In this document: one piece after another, positions 28,501 to 42,700 of the stretch | How positions within the stretch are numbered: the stretch's first letter is position 1 | Layout of the letters: the number at the start of each line of letters is the position of its first letter | Origin: Heliocidaris tuberculata | Lineage: Eukaryota > Echinodermata > Echinoidea > Camarodonta > Echinometridae | Assembly: GCA_025618425.1 (NCBI GenBank) | Contig: CM046838.1 | Coordinates: 11,908,466 to 11,972,465 of the forward strand | Length of the DNA: 64,000 nucleotides | Direction: 5' to 3' | Position numbers and translations under genes: made by a program | The notes under the pieces: model-generated | What the model was told of the DNA's origin: nothing | Database searches by the model: none | Seen by the model: only the letters and a program-made list of their open reading frames with translations

Positions 28501-30550
28501 CATGTACATTTAAGAACGTAAGTGTGGCCTTTTTTAACAAACTAGGAGTTCTTTTACCGGTTTACAACATGTAGCAGTTGTCAAAATGTCATGGAAAAGT
28601 TCTTGATTATTGCCAATAGATTTGTATTGAAGAATTGTTTGTGACTGTGATTTTGTGTTTTTATATTTTAGGTCTATATTGACTGGTTTGTTCCCACCTA
28701 CCGAAGGCACAGCATACATCTACGGCAGAGACATTCGTACCAGTATAGATGAGATTAGGCACAGCCTGGGAATGTGTCCTCAGCATAATGTCTTGTTTGA
28801 CAGGTTAGAAAACATTTCAGTAGATTGATGGGCACATGTGATTTCAATGTACATGTACATGTACTTCTATTGTACAGGGCCTTTGTTGAAAAGTTTTATG
28901 TGATTTATAATGCTATTGTTTTTAACATTTATGAAGAATATAATAAAAACAAAATAATAATGCATGGAATATGCCCCATGTATAAAATCCTGTTCCATAG
29001 GTAAAAACACTACAGAATAATATACATGTACATCATGCAGTAGAGCAGACATTTGGACCATTATTTAGTACTATTATTATTATTATCATTATTATCATTC
29101 AGGAGTTGTTCATTTCCTACCAAAATTGTTTCAAAGATATGATTTATTTTTAGTTCTGATCATTAAGTGTAAGTTTGGATTGAATCTGTAAAGTATATGT
29201 TTTCCCTCATTACCAGGACTTAGATTACCTTCCAGTGTTAAGCAGTTCCACCTTGACAATATCAGTTTTTGTGTATGGTTGCCATAAAACTCTAAGCTAA
29301 TATCATATAATCATTTAATGTCTGACTCTTCATGTAGGTTGACTGTAGCAGAACATCTCTGGTTTTATGCCCGTCTGAAGGGTGGGACTGCCAATGACGT
29401 TGCCATAGAAATGGAACAGATGTTGCAGGATTTGAATCTTCCACACAAGAGAGACGAATACTCCATCAACCTTTCAGGTATTTTCAACTGTAATTTATAT
29501 CAAAGTTGTAATACATGCTTACTTTTGTATTGTGCCTTTTCATTAGAAATGCAATGATGGAATCAAGCTCAGCTTATATTGTTGACTTGATTGTGGAGGT
29601 ACGTGGCACATCAGCAGTTTTTAATTACAGATGACATTAATTGATGAATAAAGAATAAAGAATTAAAGAAAAAGGAGTAGGTTAGACATGGAAAATGTTT
29701 GGCCCTCTCTAACAACTTCACACCTATCTGTAATTAAATGATAATTTGTGGAGCCTGATCGGTTAAGAGTAGGCATTTTGTCAGTCTGTCACATTGGATT
29801 ATAATTTTAGTAGGCAACCATGGCAACCAAATTTTGTAAAATTTCCACTCCTTCAGTGATGCCCTTCACAATGAAATATAAAATAAATCTCTTCAATTAA
29901 ATACCTATTTTCTACAGGCCTTCAAAATTTCAAAATTTGTCAAGTGTCCGTCCGTGACTAACTGATCAGGCTCTGTAATCGATTTGTAATGAATTATGGA
30001 AATGCTAATGGGATGAAAAAAAAAGTTATATAATAAATGTTATTTGATTGTAGAGGCTTTGTTAATCTCCAGAGTACTTTGAATAATAATACTTCCCTTT
30101 CTGGTACTGATGTTCAACATTGAAAGGTAGGCAGAGTGGAGTATTTTAAAGTCAGTCATTCATTGTATTATTTGTCAAAATATTGAATTTGAGTCATCTT
30201 CATCACAAAAACAACACCAGCTGCGCCAAAAAGTTCGTTTTTGTCAGTGCATTAACATGTATGTATAATTTTCTCCATCCAAGGTGGTATGAAGAGGAAG
30301 TTATCCATAGCCATTGCCTTCATGGCTGGCTCCAAGACTGTTATCCTAGATGAGCCAACGGCTGGAGTGGATCCCTATGCTAGGAGAGAGATCTGGGACC
30401 TTCTTAGTAAATACAAAACAGGTGAGAAGAGCGAGATGATTGAGCAAATGCTGATGATGGCAGTGGCGATGAAAATGATAATGATGATGATGATGATGAT
30501 GGTGGTGATGATAATGATAGTGGTGATGATGGTGGTGATAATGATGTTGG

Positions 30551-30582
<32 letters not shown>

Positions 30583-30673
30583 ATGATGATGGTGGTGATG
30601 ATGATGATGGTGGTGATGATGATTATGATGATGATGATGGTGATTATGATGATGATGATGATACTGGTGGTAA

Positions 30674-30705
<32 letters not shown>

Positions 30706-30733
30706 ATGATGATGATGATGATACTGGTGGTAG

Positions 30734-30770
<37 letters not shown>

Positions 30771-33700
30771 ACTGGTGGTGGTGGTGATGATGATGGAGTG
30801 GAAATAGATTATAGTGGTGAATGTTACATTTAGGTAATGCTAAAAATTATGAATTTTTTTAAAGAAACAGAGAAATTTAAAGGTATAGGGAATTATGAGA
30901 ATAGTACATGTAGTAATGGCAATGAAAACTGTTATAACTCTAAAAAAAAATATTAACCTTTAGTTTTCTTGAACTTTTGTTGAAACAAAGATCTGAAAAC
31001 TTACATGTTCATGTACGTATAATGATTAGGACTTCCTGCGTTTTTGTGAAAGTACTGTAGTTTTTGTGAAAGTACTGTAACAAGTTTGATAATGGTTGCT
31101 TGTGTACAAGGCATAATTGATAATGGTCTGCAAGTTTGATGAATGTTGTCATGAACATGCTCCTTCAATTATTCAATTTACTGTTCCATCCACAGGGCGT
31201 ACAGTCATCATGTCAACCCATCACATGGACGAAGCAGACATCTTAGGTGATCGCATCGCTATCATCGCTAAGGGAAAGCTGAGGTGCTGCGGAACCTCCC
31301 TGTTTCTCAAGAGCCACTTTGGCTCAGGGTACTACCTGGTATTGACAAAGAAGACCGGTGTTTATGGACGTCAGAGGAGTATGGATGACAAGGATGATGA
31401 TGTGGCACCAGTAAGTCGTCTTTTCTCTTTCTTTCTTCTTAATACTAGAACAATGATGTTCGTCACACAGTTCCGCTCCTGGTGCTCAATCGTTATTACA
31501 TCAGTTATAACCCAGTGGCCAATATGTTCCATATTTACACCTGGATAGATAGTACTGTATACGCCATATATTTCGCTGGGTTTTATTTTTGTGTATTTAA
31601 CCCTTTCAGGACAGGAATTATTTAAGGGCTAAGTTGATCACATTTTGTTCTTCAAATTGGCAACAATGATATATTTCTTTTAGTGCTACATGGTTGTAAT
31701 AAGGTGTAATATGTCTTGAAAACAATATATGGTTAGGAATTTATCAAAAAGTTGAAAAAAATGCCAATTTTGATTAAAAAAACAATGATTTTGAACCTCT
31801 TAAAGTGTTGCCAATTTAAGGATTTTCAACCTTATTCTCATTTCTAAAATTCTAGCATCAAACACAATAATGATCATGCAACAAAAAGGACATAGTTTGT
31901 ACAGAAACTTTTGCTCTTTCCACTCATGTATCTGGTATATTTTTTAGAGCTCTGAATCAAAAGTTATTGCGCCAAACCACAAAATGTGGCCAATTGTCTT
32001 GAAAGGGTTAACAACACGCTAAACTAAATTGCCAATTATTCAGTTGAATTTGTTGTCTCCTGGTCAGAAATTCACCACTTCGCTTTGCAAAGGTTCATCA
32101 TCATTGCTGTTTGTAGATTTGAGAATTTCCCGATTGTGAATTCAACCACTCGCGAATTAGTCTGGTTAGTCCTGTTCGCGAAAATTTGTGGCCTGGAAGT
32201 TTACGGTATATACAGCATGTCATCTGTTGAGAGCCAGAAGGGCGTTAACTCTGTGTTACAGTATAGGAATTAATACCCATTTGGCTCCACACAGACAATA
32301 TTTTTGATACATGCTTACATGTAATAAACATTTAAAATACAAAAAACACATCTTAAAGAAATATTTCCTTCACCTTCAAATGATATACTCAAATAATTTC
32401 TTAAAACTTTAACAAATATGTTATACATAATGATAGATCTCAAACATTTCAAGTACTCATTAAAACGATTTATAAAGAAATAAATTTTCTTGATTTTTGT
32501 CTTGTGTGTATTTGTGGGTGCCCCTGAAATTTCAACCTGTATTTTAGCTCACTGAATCACCCTTTTAATTAAATGCTTATTAGATAATTGCTTCTTTTTT
32601 TCCCCCTGTGACCTGTAGCTTGATCTGAATGCTGATGTAAAGACAGACACTGATGTGATCCATGCAGAGAAAGCCAGTGAAGCTGGAGATGTTCCTGGTA
32701 AGCAAAATTCTGGTCATAATACAGTGTTATTTTACATACATGTACATGTACATGTATGTGCAAGGCATCATTTGCGAAATAAACTCATTCTCAGAAAATA
32801 ATTTGAATGATAGATGTGAGATGATGTTACAGTTTCTGTGAACTGACTCAATCTCTTGTGATCATCTTATTTATCAGACCTTGGATATTGTAGTGAAGCA
32901 GTCATCACAGCCTTCGTCAAGAAGTTTGTTCCCAAAGCTACCGTTGCTGAGAACATTGGGACAGAGATATCCTACCAGCTGCCTCTCACCTCAGCACGCA
33001 ACCAACAGCTTTCAAAGATGTTCAGAGAGCTTGAGATGAATATGGATAAACTATACATCAGCAGCTATGGGCTCTCCGACACATCACTAGAAGAGGTCAG
33101 TAAGGTTTAAAAGGAGTAAAATTATGTCAAAACAAGTTGATGCCCCCTTTAATAGTGATATTGAATATAATTTTGATATCACTTCCCTAATCTAATCCTA
33201 ACCCCTCCATCCTTCCTTGTATAATAATGATACTCACTCCAGTTGTCTATGTCTTTCTTCTTATCCTTCTTGCACATAACAGATCCTTGAAATTAATGAT
33301 ATCTTGAAAAAGACTCATCTCACGTACATGTACATGTGTAGTACCAATCAGCACCGACTCAAAGCTGATTCAGAACCTGATTTTATTATTCATATAAAGT
33401 GTGTACATATGGACATGTACATGTACTCTGTATGTACATTTGTTAGTGGTAAAAAAAGGAAGTTAAAGGTACATGTACAATTGAACTTTTAGGGGGAATG
33501 ATGTAGATTGATAGCTTTTAAAGACAGCAAATGTGGGTTTGGAGAAGCTAGTGCACTTGTGAGGAGTATTTCTTTAAGAAAAATACAAATTGTCAATAAA
33601 TGATGCCCATTTTATGTGCTCTTGTGATACGGGTGTAGAACAGGTGTAGAAAACAATGAAACACTAAAAGATGAAATTCTCTTTTACCACACCATGCATT

Positions 33701-36700
33701 ATCAACTTTGCTTTGAAACTTCCAACATGTTTTTCCAAGCATGTTTAGAAAGATCTAGACCAAATATAACCCCTTTTACTTTTACTTCACAATTTTTTGT
33801 TGTTGAAAGATACCTTTGATAAAAGTAGATTTGTGTCATTACCATTTAGGTATTCTTGGCAGTGACAGAAGAGAATGAGATGGTGGACATGGAGCCAGGA
33901 GCTACTGACATAGCAACAGATGGAGGAAGGTTGCCACGCCCATTTATGGGCAGAGGTAGTATCAGGAGGAGACATTACAGGATGCCTTCCGCATCCTCCA
34001 TCAATCTCAGCATCACTGATGAGAACCAAGGACTGCTTGCAAATGATGGTGAGTTGGTAATGATAATGGTATTAGTGATGATGGTGATGATGATGATTTG
34101 ATGATGATTTGATGATACATTAGATAGCATCAGAAGAAGAAATTACAGGATGCCTTCTGTATCCTCCAATCTCAGCATCATGGATGAGAATCAAGGACTG
34201 CTTGCAAATGATGTTTAGTTTGTAATGATGTTGATAATAGGGATGATAATGATGATGATATGATGATGATCTGATGATTCATTAGACAGCATCAGAAAAA
34301 AAAAAATATAGGATGCCTTCCACCATCACTATCAGCATCATTAAGGAGAATCAAGTTGTGCTTGCAAATGATTGTGAGTTGGTAATGATGGCGGTAATAT
34401 TGGTGATGACAGTGGTGATAATAATTAGTGTGGTGATAGGAACAGGGATCTCAGTAATGGCAGTAATGAAATTGATAATGGTTTGGGTGATATTGGGGAT
34501 TTGATAAATAAAAAATGGGGTATGGGTGGTGAAGAAGATATACTAAAGAACTTTAGCACTGGTAAGCACTACCTTAATAAGATGAACCCCTGTTTGGGAG
34601 GAGGGTTAGCAAAAAGTCAGCTTTCAAATGTCAAATACGTCAATTTGGTCCCAAAATTTGTTTGCATAATCACCCTCAGTAAAATTTTTACAAAGCCTAA
34701 CATTTTTGAGAGTACATTCTATATCACCTGTAATAAATATCAGAAGAAGAAATTCTTAGTCTGATTTATGTTCCCATCTTCTTCCAACCTTTGTAATCAT
34801 TCAGTGACTGATGCTGTTCACCAGGAGGCAATGACTCAGCCTGCCCCTGCCCACGATGCTAACGAGCATGGAGAAGGGAGAGAGGATGAGGATTCCACAC
34901 CTATGACACAGTTCCAAAGGGAACCTCTGCAAAATCAGCAAGGTAAAAATTACAGTCTTTATCGACACACTCTTTGTCTTTGTGCTACATTCATTCTTCG
35001 TAAACAAATTTTCTTGTTGCGTACATTTTTTACAATGCAGTTCATGGGAAAGCTTCTCAAGTGTTCATATAGACATTTATTGTTATCAGAACCAGACCGA
35101 ATTAATAATACATAAAGTACACTTTACATTAACACTTCTCATATCTGGGAATAGGATAAGTTTGGGGAATTAGTTGTGACCAAAAATATAAAAAAGAGGG
35201 AAGTATTTGGTGTGCATACATGTAGTTGTTGTCAGACCATTTGTGACCAGGCACCACAAAACCACCAAAAAGTCGCACTGTGTGATTTTCAGTTAGAGCT
35301 CAATAAATGTGTTTTGGGTTAGCATGGTCAAATTTTAGTTTTGGGTATTTCCTGAAAGAGTATACTTTTTTCTAAGTAATCTAAAAATTTGGAGGCACCA
35401 AACAATCTGAAAGTGATATTTTTTGACAGTTTTTTATTGAACTTATGTGTGTCTTCTCTGGATTTTGTTGTATTACTTTTCATTTTTACGACCCTGAAAA
35501 CTTGTCTCATTTTGATCCCATAACTTTTAAACAGAGTAAGTTCTTGCATTGATACTTGTGAACTATAATAGACAGGATATGTCTAATAAGTATGCCAAGT
35601 TTTAGGACAATCTGATAATCCCTTCATAGAAATTTTCATTGAGTTCTAATCCTCCTTTTGTCACCTTAGCACAACACCTTGCAAGTCAAAGTGCTTCAAT
35701 AGACTGCAAACTTTAAACCCTTATTTCTCAGAAGTAACATTCTGAGGGACTGTGCATTCTACTCTTTGTATAGTGAGTTAGGAACATCCAATGCTAATGA
35801 GTTATATATCATTTTAAAGCTGAGAATGTCCTCTTTCAGAATCAGACCTTAACTAAAAATGTGCCTGGTGACATTTTCTAATAGAATATTTGCCATAATA
35901 GTGAAGCTAGATGTACATGTACATGTTTACATTATTAAATTATAAATTATACCATTTCATTTTACACATGTCACTTGAGGTATTGAATATACTTGTTCAT
36001 TTTGGGCTCATCAGTTGAAAGGCCTTGTCTAGAAACATATTAGAGTACATACATTATGTATACATTGTATGCATACTTGCCATAAATGTTAGCATTCCAC
36101 TCTGTTACTTGTGCAAGAAGGCTTGCATTATCATTTGCTTATTGTTCGTCTATCATTTGTAGCCAACTTCCATATTTCGTTGCAAACATTTTGACACACA
36201 CAGCCTCAGCCGATATGACCAGCTCAGAACCCCAGGGAGCTGTGGCTAGCAGTATTCCACCAAGGGTGAAAGGTCACAAAAGGGGCAAAGGTCATGCCCG
36301 ACAGGTCAGCTTTAGTCAAATAGATGGTAGGTCTTAATTATACATCCTGCTTTATTTTGAGTTATATATGTGTATGTACATACATGTACTATGTTTTACA
36401 TTTCAGAGCAGATATGAACACTGCATCATACTACATGTATGCTTTATTAAAAATTTCATCTGAGCCAAACATCTTGAATTATTTGTATTGTTGAATTCTA
36501 CTATCGATTGACTTTGTTGTTCTATCATTTTACTTTTCATATTATCAAAGTACTCTTTATGTTGATATTTCTGATACATGTAATTTAGAAAAGGCTTATG
36601 TACATGTACATGTACATTTACTTCTGTATGAACTACATGTAACTAGTGTGGCTAATACTTTATGCATGTGTATCTCTTTTCCTACAAGTGTGTGTGCAAT

Positions 36701-39700
36701 ACGGAGTAGCCAAATCCAGTCTGATATTAGGTACTGCAAGTTTTATTCAGTAATGTTTATATTAGATGTTCTTTTGGTCCGGAAATGTTTGTTAACCAAG
36801 TTCATACATTATATATCTATGTATTCCATTTATTAGTTTCTTTGGGGTTGAAGTACAGTCCAAGTACATAAATGTTTCTTTACATGTACACATACGCCTG
36901 AGCTAACATTGATTTTTATAAAGAATCAATAGTTCAAGTTATAAATAGTAAAAACAGTTGTGTTATTATGTTAGCATAATATTGCCTTAGTTTGTTTTGT
37001 CAAAAATCTAAAATGTATTTTGTCCATTGTAGTACAAGCAGCTGTAAACAGCTCCCAGACCCAAGATGGTGCGAGTAATGGTACAGCAAAGGGCAAAGGT
37101 CATGCCCGGCAAGTGAGCTTCAGCCAGCAAGAGGGTAGGCAGAGAGGGAGAAATCCTGTCAAAAATCTGCACCAACTTATTAACATGCTTGATTAACATG
37201 AAATGCACTATGTATGTATGAAAAAAACAAAAACAAACAATCTCAACAAAGATGCAATAAACTAAGAACACTTACTAACAATGTATTTTGTATATATGAA
37301 ATAAAATAGGAAAGCTAAAGTCAACAAAGCTGTCTGACAAAATACTATTACATGTTTCAATTTTTTTATCAGCACCTGTGAAATGTTATGCAAGCCAAGA
37401 ATTTCAATGCTGCTTGTAATAATAAAGGAAAATGATTATATTTGTTTAGTAATTTTTAATGAATTTCTTGTCTGATTCAAGTGTATAGGATGATAGAGTT
37501 CTGAGTTAGACATACAATGTACATGTACAGAACATGAACTTACTAAACCTTGTTTTTTTCTTACTATTTAACAAGGCACTGTTTTGAATTCAGATCATAG
37601 TGAAATACAGCACACATGCAAATAACTTTAATGGAAAGTTACATAGTTGGCATGTTAATGATTTTATATGCTTTGTCCTGCAATCATTTCTCATTGTATC
37701 AATTCCTGTAGGTTTGTGAAGATGTACATAAATATGTTCTAATGATAAGAACAAATATATTTGCTTCTTATACAGTGCTCACGTCCACCACGCAGGGAAC
37801 TCAAGGTGCTCTTAAATTACTCCTTTCCTACGTATTATCAAATTCATTCTAAATTCAGGATCAAGACTGAGTTACCTTAACTTAGAAGTAGATATAGACT
37901 CTTACATGAAAATTTGGATGGATTTAGGGCAAGCACTTATAGTAGTCAGGGACAAGATATATTCTCTTCTTTTTTCAGTGAAGAAGAAGATGTTTTTTGC
38001 CCCAAAAGATTAATGTTTTTACATGTAGTATGTTTTCTAAGAAGTATAAATAGAACATCTTCAATCGTTGCATGCTAATTAGGTAGCTTAGCGAAACGTT
38101 GTGGAGCGTAAAGACGCTGGAAAGACGCATATAACAAAATTATTCAAAATTAACATTTTATTTTATAGAGGCAGAACCAAAATATTAGGATGTAGAATTA
38201 GTATTTACCTCTTTGAACACTCTTAAGCAAAATAATATGAAACTTTCGGATATGTCTGATTTTAATTTTAGATGCACAGACAAAAATCCCAATTTTCCTC
38301 TTTGCGTCTTTCCCACATTTTTATGCGCCATTGCGTTTCGCTAAGCTACATGTACCTTATTCAAACTCTGCTATTGACTGCATGTATTACACTAACAATG
38401 AATGCTTTTGTTGCTTTTCATTTCTGCCCCACCCAGTTGAAGTGAATCCAAATTCTGTTTGTTTTGTTTTGTGCATTATTGATATTGTTTTCAAGTATAA
38501 ATTATACCATTTCACTGACTAGTTGTGCTTCCATCCATGCTTAACTTCATACATGAAGCTCGCCTCCACAACATAACTACATGTATACCTTGTCTTTCCT
38601 TGTGAATTAGTATGATGCTCCACTCTTGTGTATACATACATGTATGTCATTTCTATGTGCATGTCAATACATAATTATAAATTTTGGTTGAAAATATTGC
38701 AAAGCAGTAACATTTTATTATTCCAGTTGAAATGTTATACTTTTCACTTTTAAATATTAAAATAGTTTTCCCTTTATTCAGATTGATCATAGTACTAGTG
38801 TGTGTGCATGCATAAGCAATATGTAGAGTATAGTATACAGTGTGTGCATTCTTATTGAGCTTGATTTTGTGTTCTTGCTTGTAGAGTGCTGATGTAGCAT
38901 TACATTGTTTCTATTTCAAAAGCATTACTAACATTGATAACTCTAAATCATAAACTCTTACCGATTTATTTCTTGTTCATCTTCATTAACATGAATAGGT
39001 TGCTGTGTTTTCTGCATCGTCAGTAGGAAATCTTTAACTACAAATGTGCTCTAAGAATACTGTAATAGAAGCAGGGTTCTTGTTGAAAAATTAGAGAGAG
39101 GGAGAGAAAAAAAAGAAGACCCATAGATGTTTTCTAAGTTAACATTCGTGAAATATATTCTCATGTCTGTATAGTTTCGCATATATGAGATAAAAGCTGC
39201 AGTATCAAAAATGAATTAATCTAGTACTCTCCAGTAGAAACCAAATACTCCAAGAACATGATGGAAAGGTACATGGTACTTTTATTTCACAAGTACATGT
39301 AGGAGCTCTTTCAATTGTTACAATTTCTTGCAACTTACATGTACATGTATTTTCATTTTTTTTTCTTCATTTGCAGCCACCATTCTTCCTCCTCCAGTCC
39401 ATGCTCAAGAAGTTTTGGATCTGAGCGACAAGAGAGTTACAGGCTTCTCACTGGTCAGACGACAGTTTGCTGCCCTCTTTTTCAAGAGATTCCATCATGC
39501 TCGTCGCAGCAAGAAGGGCTTCCTTGCTCAGGTATACATCGTCTGCTGAGAGCCAGAAGGGCGTTAACACAATATACTTTTACATAGAGTTAACACCCTT
39601 CTGGCCCTGAACTGACATCATATTGATGTACTTGTAGAACCTGGTTGACCAATCCCACCGCTGCCACCAGATTATGATTTTAGAAAGATTATGATTTTAG

Positions 39701-42700
39701 AAAGAGAATGAGAATCCAGGATCTTGTTTCTCAGAGATTTATTTTTCACAAGTACATGTATGATCATGGCGTGTGGCTGAGATCCAGAAGGGTAGTAACT
39801 AATATTTTGTAACAAAGAAATTAAAGCCCTTTTGGCTCTTGACAGGCTATGCAATAGTTTTCTAATCTAGCCAACTGATTTTATGATCAGTCTCAATTAC
39901 AGTTCAAAGTAACTTACAGGGCAAGTCCAGCCCCACGTACATGTAGGCTTTCACGTGTATTGCTGGTGTTGTTTGTGCTCTGATTCTATTGTGATTGTTT
40001 CGGTGCTTGTCTATTTGAATAGTGCGTATCTGCTTGTTTGTTTGAAGTTGTATGGTATTATTTCTTGTTATTCCTTACAGGTTATTATGAGTTCTTCAGA
40101 AGAAGAATTAATTTCGAGGTCATGGCGACCTCCTTCTTCTGAACCGTCGTCTAATAAGGCGACACAGCCACCCAACCCCCCCCCCCCCTACGTTTGTGCC
40201 CGGGGTGCGAGGGTGGCTGCAGGTGATTTGTCCAGTGCTGGCTTGCAAAAATCGTCTGCCCTACCTCACAGTGCCAACGGGGCAGATGGTGCTCTCCTAC
40301 CTCACAGTGCTGACGAGCCCAAGGTATTTGGACAGGCACTTAGTGGTTTAGGTATCTCATACCTTAACCCCCGATCGAATCGACCAGATGGGGGGCGAGT
40401 TCTTCCTGGTTGAAGCAACCACACAGGGAGGCTCGTGCCACTACTGCAGGGCAGCGCACAGGCACTGCACAGCATGCTGGTTTGGGTGTTTTACACCCTA
40501 ACCCCCGGTCGAATTGACCAGATGGGGGGACGAGTGCTACCTGGTTGAATCAACCACGAGGGAAGGCTCGTACCAATACTGCTGGGCGGGCTGCGGGCAC
40601 CCACCAGCCCTTGCTGGCTGTGGCAGCGTCTTCTCTTTGTTGCCCTTGTCTTTTCTTCCTCCCTTAAGACATGCCTCCCATTTTAATGGGAGTTAGTCTA
40701 GCAAAATATGTAGGTATATTGATTTATTGCAGTAAATTAGTAAAATCTGTACTGATTTTGTTATTTGCTAGATAAATCTATATACCTACCTATGACCCTC
40801 CCACCTACCCCTCTCCTTGCAAGCAACTTGCTTTACCTTCTGGGCTGCTCACAATAGAGGAAGATGGCCGTACGCATTCATGCGGGTGTGTGAGGAAGGA
40901 GATGACAATAGGGAAGGGGGGGGGGACTGCACACTACATGTATATATGTGACTTTCTGTGTTTAATGCTCGATTAGCAAAACCAGCAAAATACATGTACA
41001 TGTAGGTAGGTATACAGATTTATCTAGTAAATAAGAAAATCAGTGCTGATGTTACTAAGTTGGTCACGATTTCAGTCAGTCATTTCATTCTGAAAAATTG
41101 ATTGTAATTGGCGAGTAGTATGAATGCTGAATTAGTGAATTTGTGAGATTCATCAAAACACTTGCTTGATGTGGGACCAAAGTGTATGAGTTGAATGTAA
41201 CAATTGGCTTCATATTCATGTACAGTGAAAATGTGAATGATAGCTGATATTAGAAGTTCTCATCCAGCAGCTACTTACTTCAGTCATTACATATTTCTGT
41301 TGAAATTGTGTGTTCCTTAAAGATGACCTTCATGTGTCACCTTTTTTTTCCTAATCGACTGTTTTTTCCTTTATACCACCCAGGTTATTCTACCAGTCAT
41401 TTTTGTCTGCTTCTCCATGTTGTTTGCTACCCTGATCCCACCCATCCAGCAACCATCAGCCCTACAGCTTGTCCCATGGCTCTATGGCTCAGATAACTAT
41501 GTCTTCTACAGCCAAGACAATCCTAACAACCCTGTTTCAGCTAGAATAGAGGATGCCCTAACGAATGGACCAGGAATTGGTGTGAGATGCATGCCTAACT
41601 CTGATATTGGGTGAGTTTTATGACAATAATCTGTTAGAAAGAAAATGTATAAGGAACTAGAGAAACATGAATTATATGTATGTCGCCTGTGACATTGGGG
41701 GAGTTTTCTCCAAAGAATCGGTTAGACAGAAAGGTACATGTATATAAGGAACTAGAGAAAGATAAAATATTGGTGTTTGACCAAGTTTGTTATTAGTCAA
41801 GATTCATTTGAAGAGTATGTTAAAAGTACATGTATAATTAGTTAGAGAAATGTGATATTGGTGTCCATCCAACTCCTTACTAGGTGAGTTTCCTGTGCAT
41901 AAACTCTAGTGTGCAGCTGGAAAAAAAATTGAGTCATGATTGACATCATGGCAATAGAGATATAAACAAATCCCTGTTAGGGTTTAGGCAAGGTGTTCTA
42001 CAAAATCTAGATAATTTGGTACTAGAGGTTCAATGAAAAATGAAAAATAAGTTTTAGTGTTGGATGATTATTGTATTAATAGATTATTATAAAGTTTTAG
42101 ATGACTTATTTGTCCATTTTTCCCCCTTTGTAGTTATCCATGTGAACCTGATAGAGAGACAGAATGGGGGAAGCCCCCCAAGCCAGCCTTCCCAGACTAC
42201 CTGTACGATGACTACGAGTCGAGGAATCTCACCTGCACTTGTGATAGAGGTTTCCAGTCGTGTGATGTGGGAGCTGAGGGACCACCCCCGCCAACCAGAA
42301 TGGAAGCTACCACAGACTACCTTCAGAACATGACTAGTGTGAATGTCAGTCACTACCTAGTCAAGACTATGGAAGATTTCATTCTCAATAGGTAAGTCTG
42401 TTAAGTGCAGGATGTTCATGAACAGCCTTATACATGAGATATTCAAGAGCATGTTGTACATGTACATGTATATTGAATAATATATCTGTGAAGAGTAATC
42501 GTTTCTTTTTATCAATAGAAACCTCATGAGTTCTTGTTCCTACATGTATGACCAGCACCCCACTTACAAAATGCGCAGACATATCCAGATATTAGATGTT
42601 TTCTGTAGGTTTTCGTGGTGAGTATTCACAATTGAAGACTTTTGGTAACACCATGTGGTAGCCTCTTGAAAAGGCTGTTGATATGGTCTTTCATCAAAAG

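Noticed and set aside
30289..30807. 172-residue Met/Val-rich protein
   Set aside because: Only the first part is ABCA exon 20; the rest is read-through into an ATG/GTG microsatellite after a clear donor.
38436..38456. extra ABCA exon after CCCAG in intron 27
   Set aside because: Following sequence has no adequate donor in the phase needed between exons 27 and 28.
42087..42353. antisense open frame over exon 30
   Set aside because: Shadow of the coding exon; no independent support.
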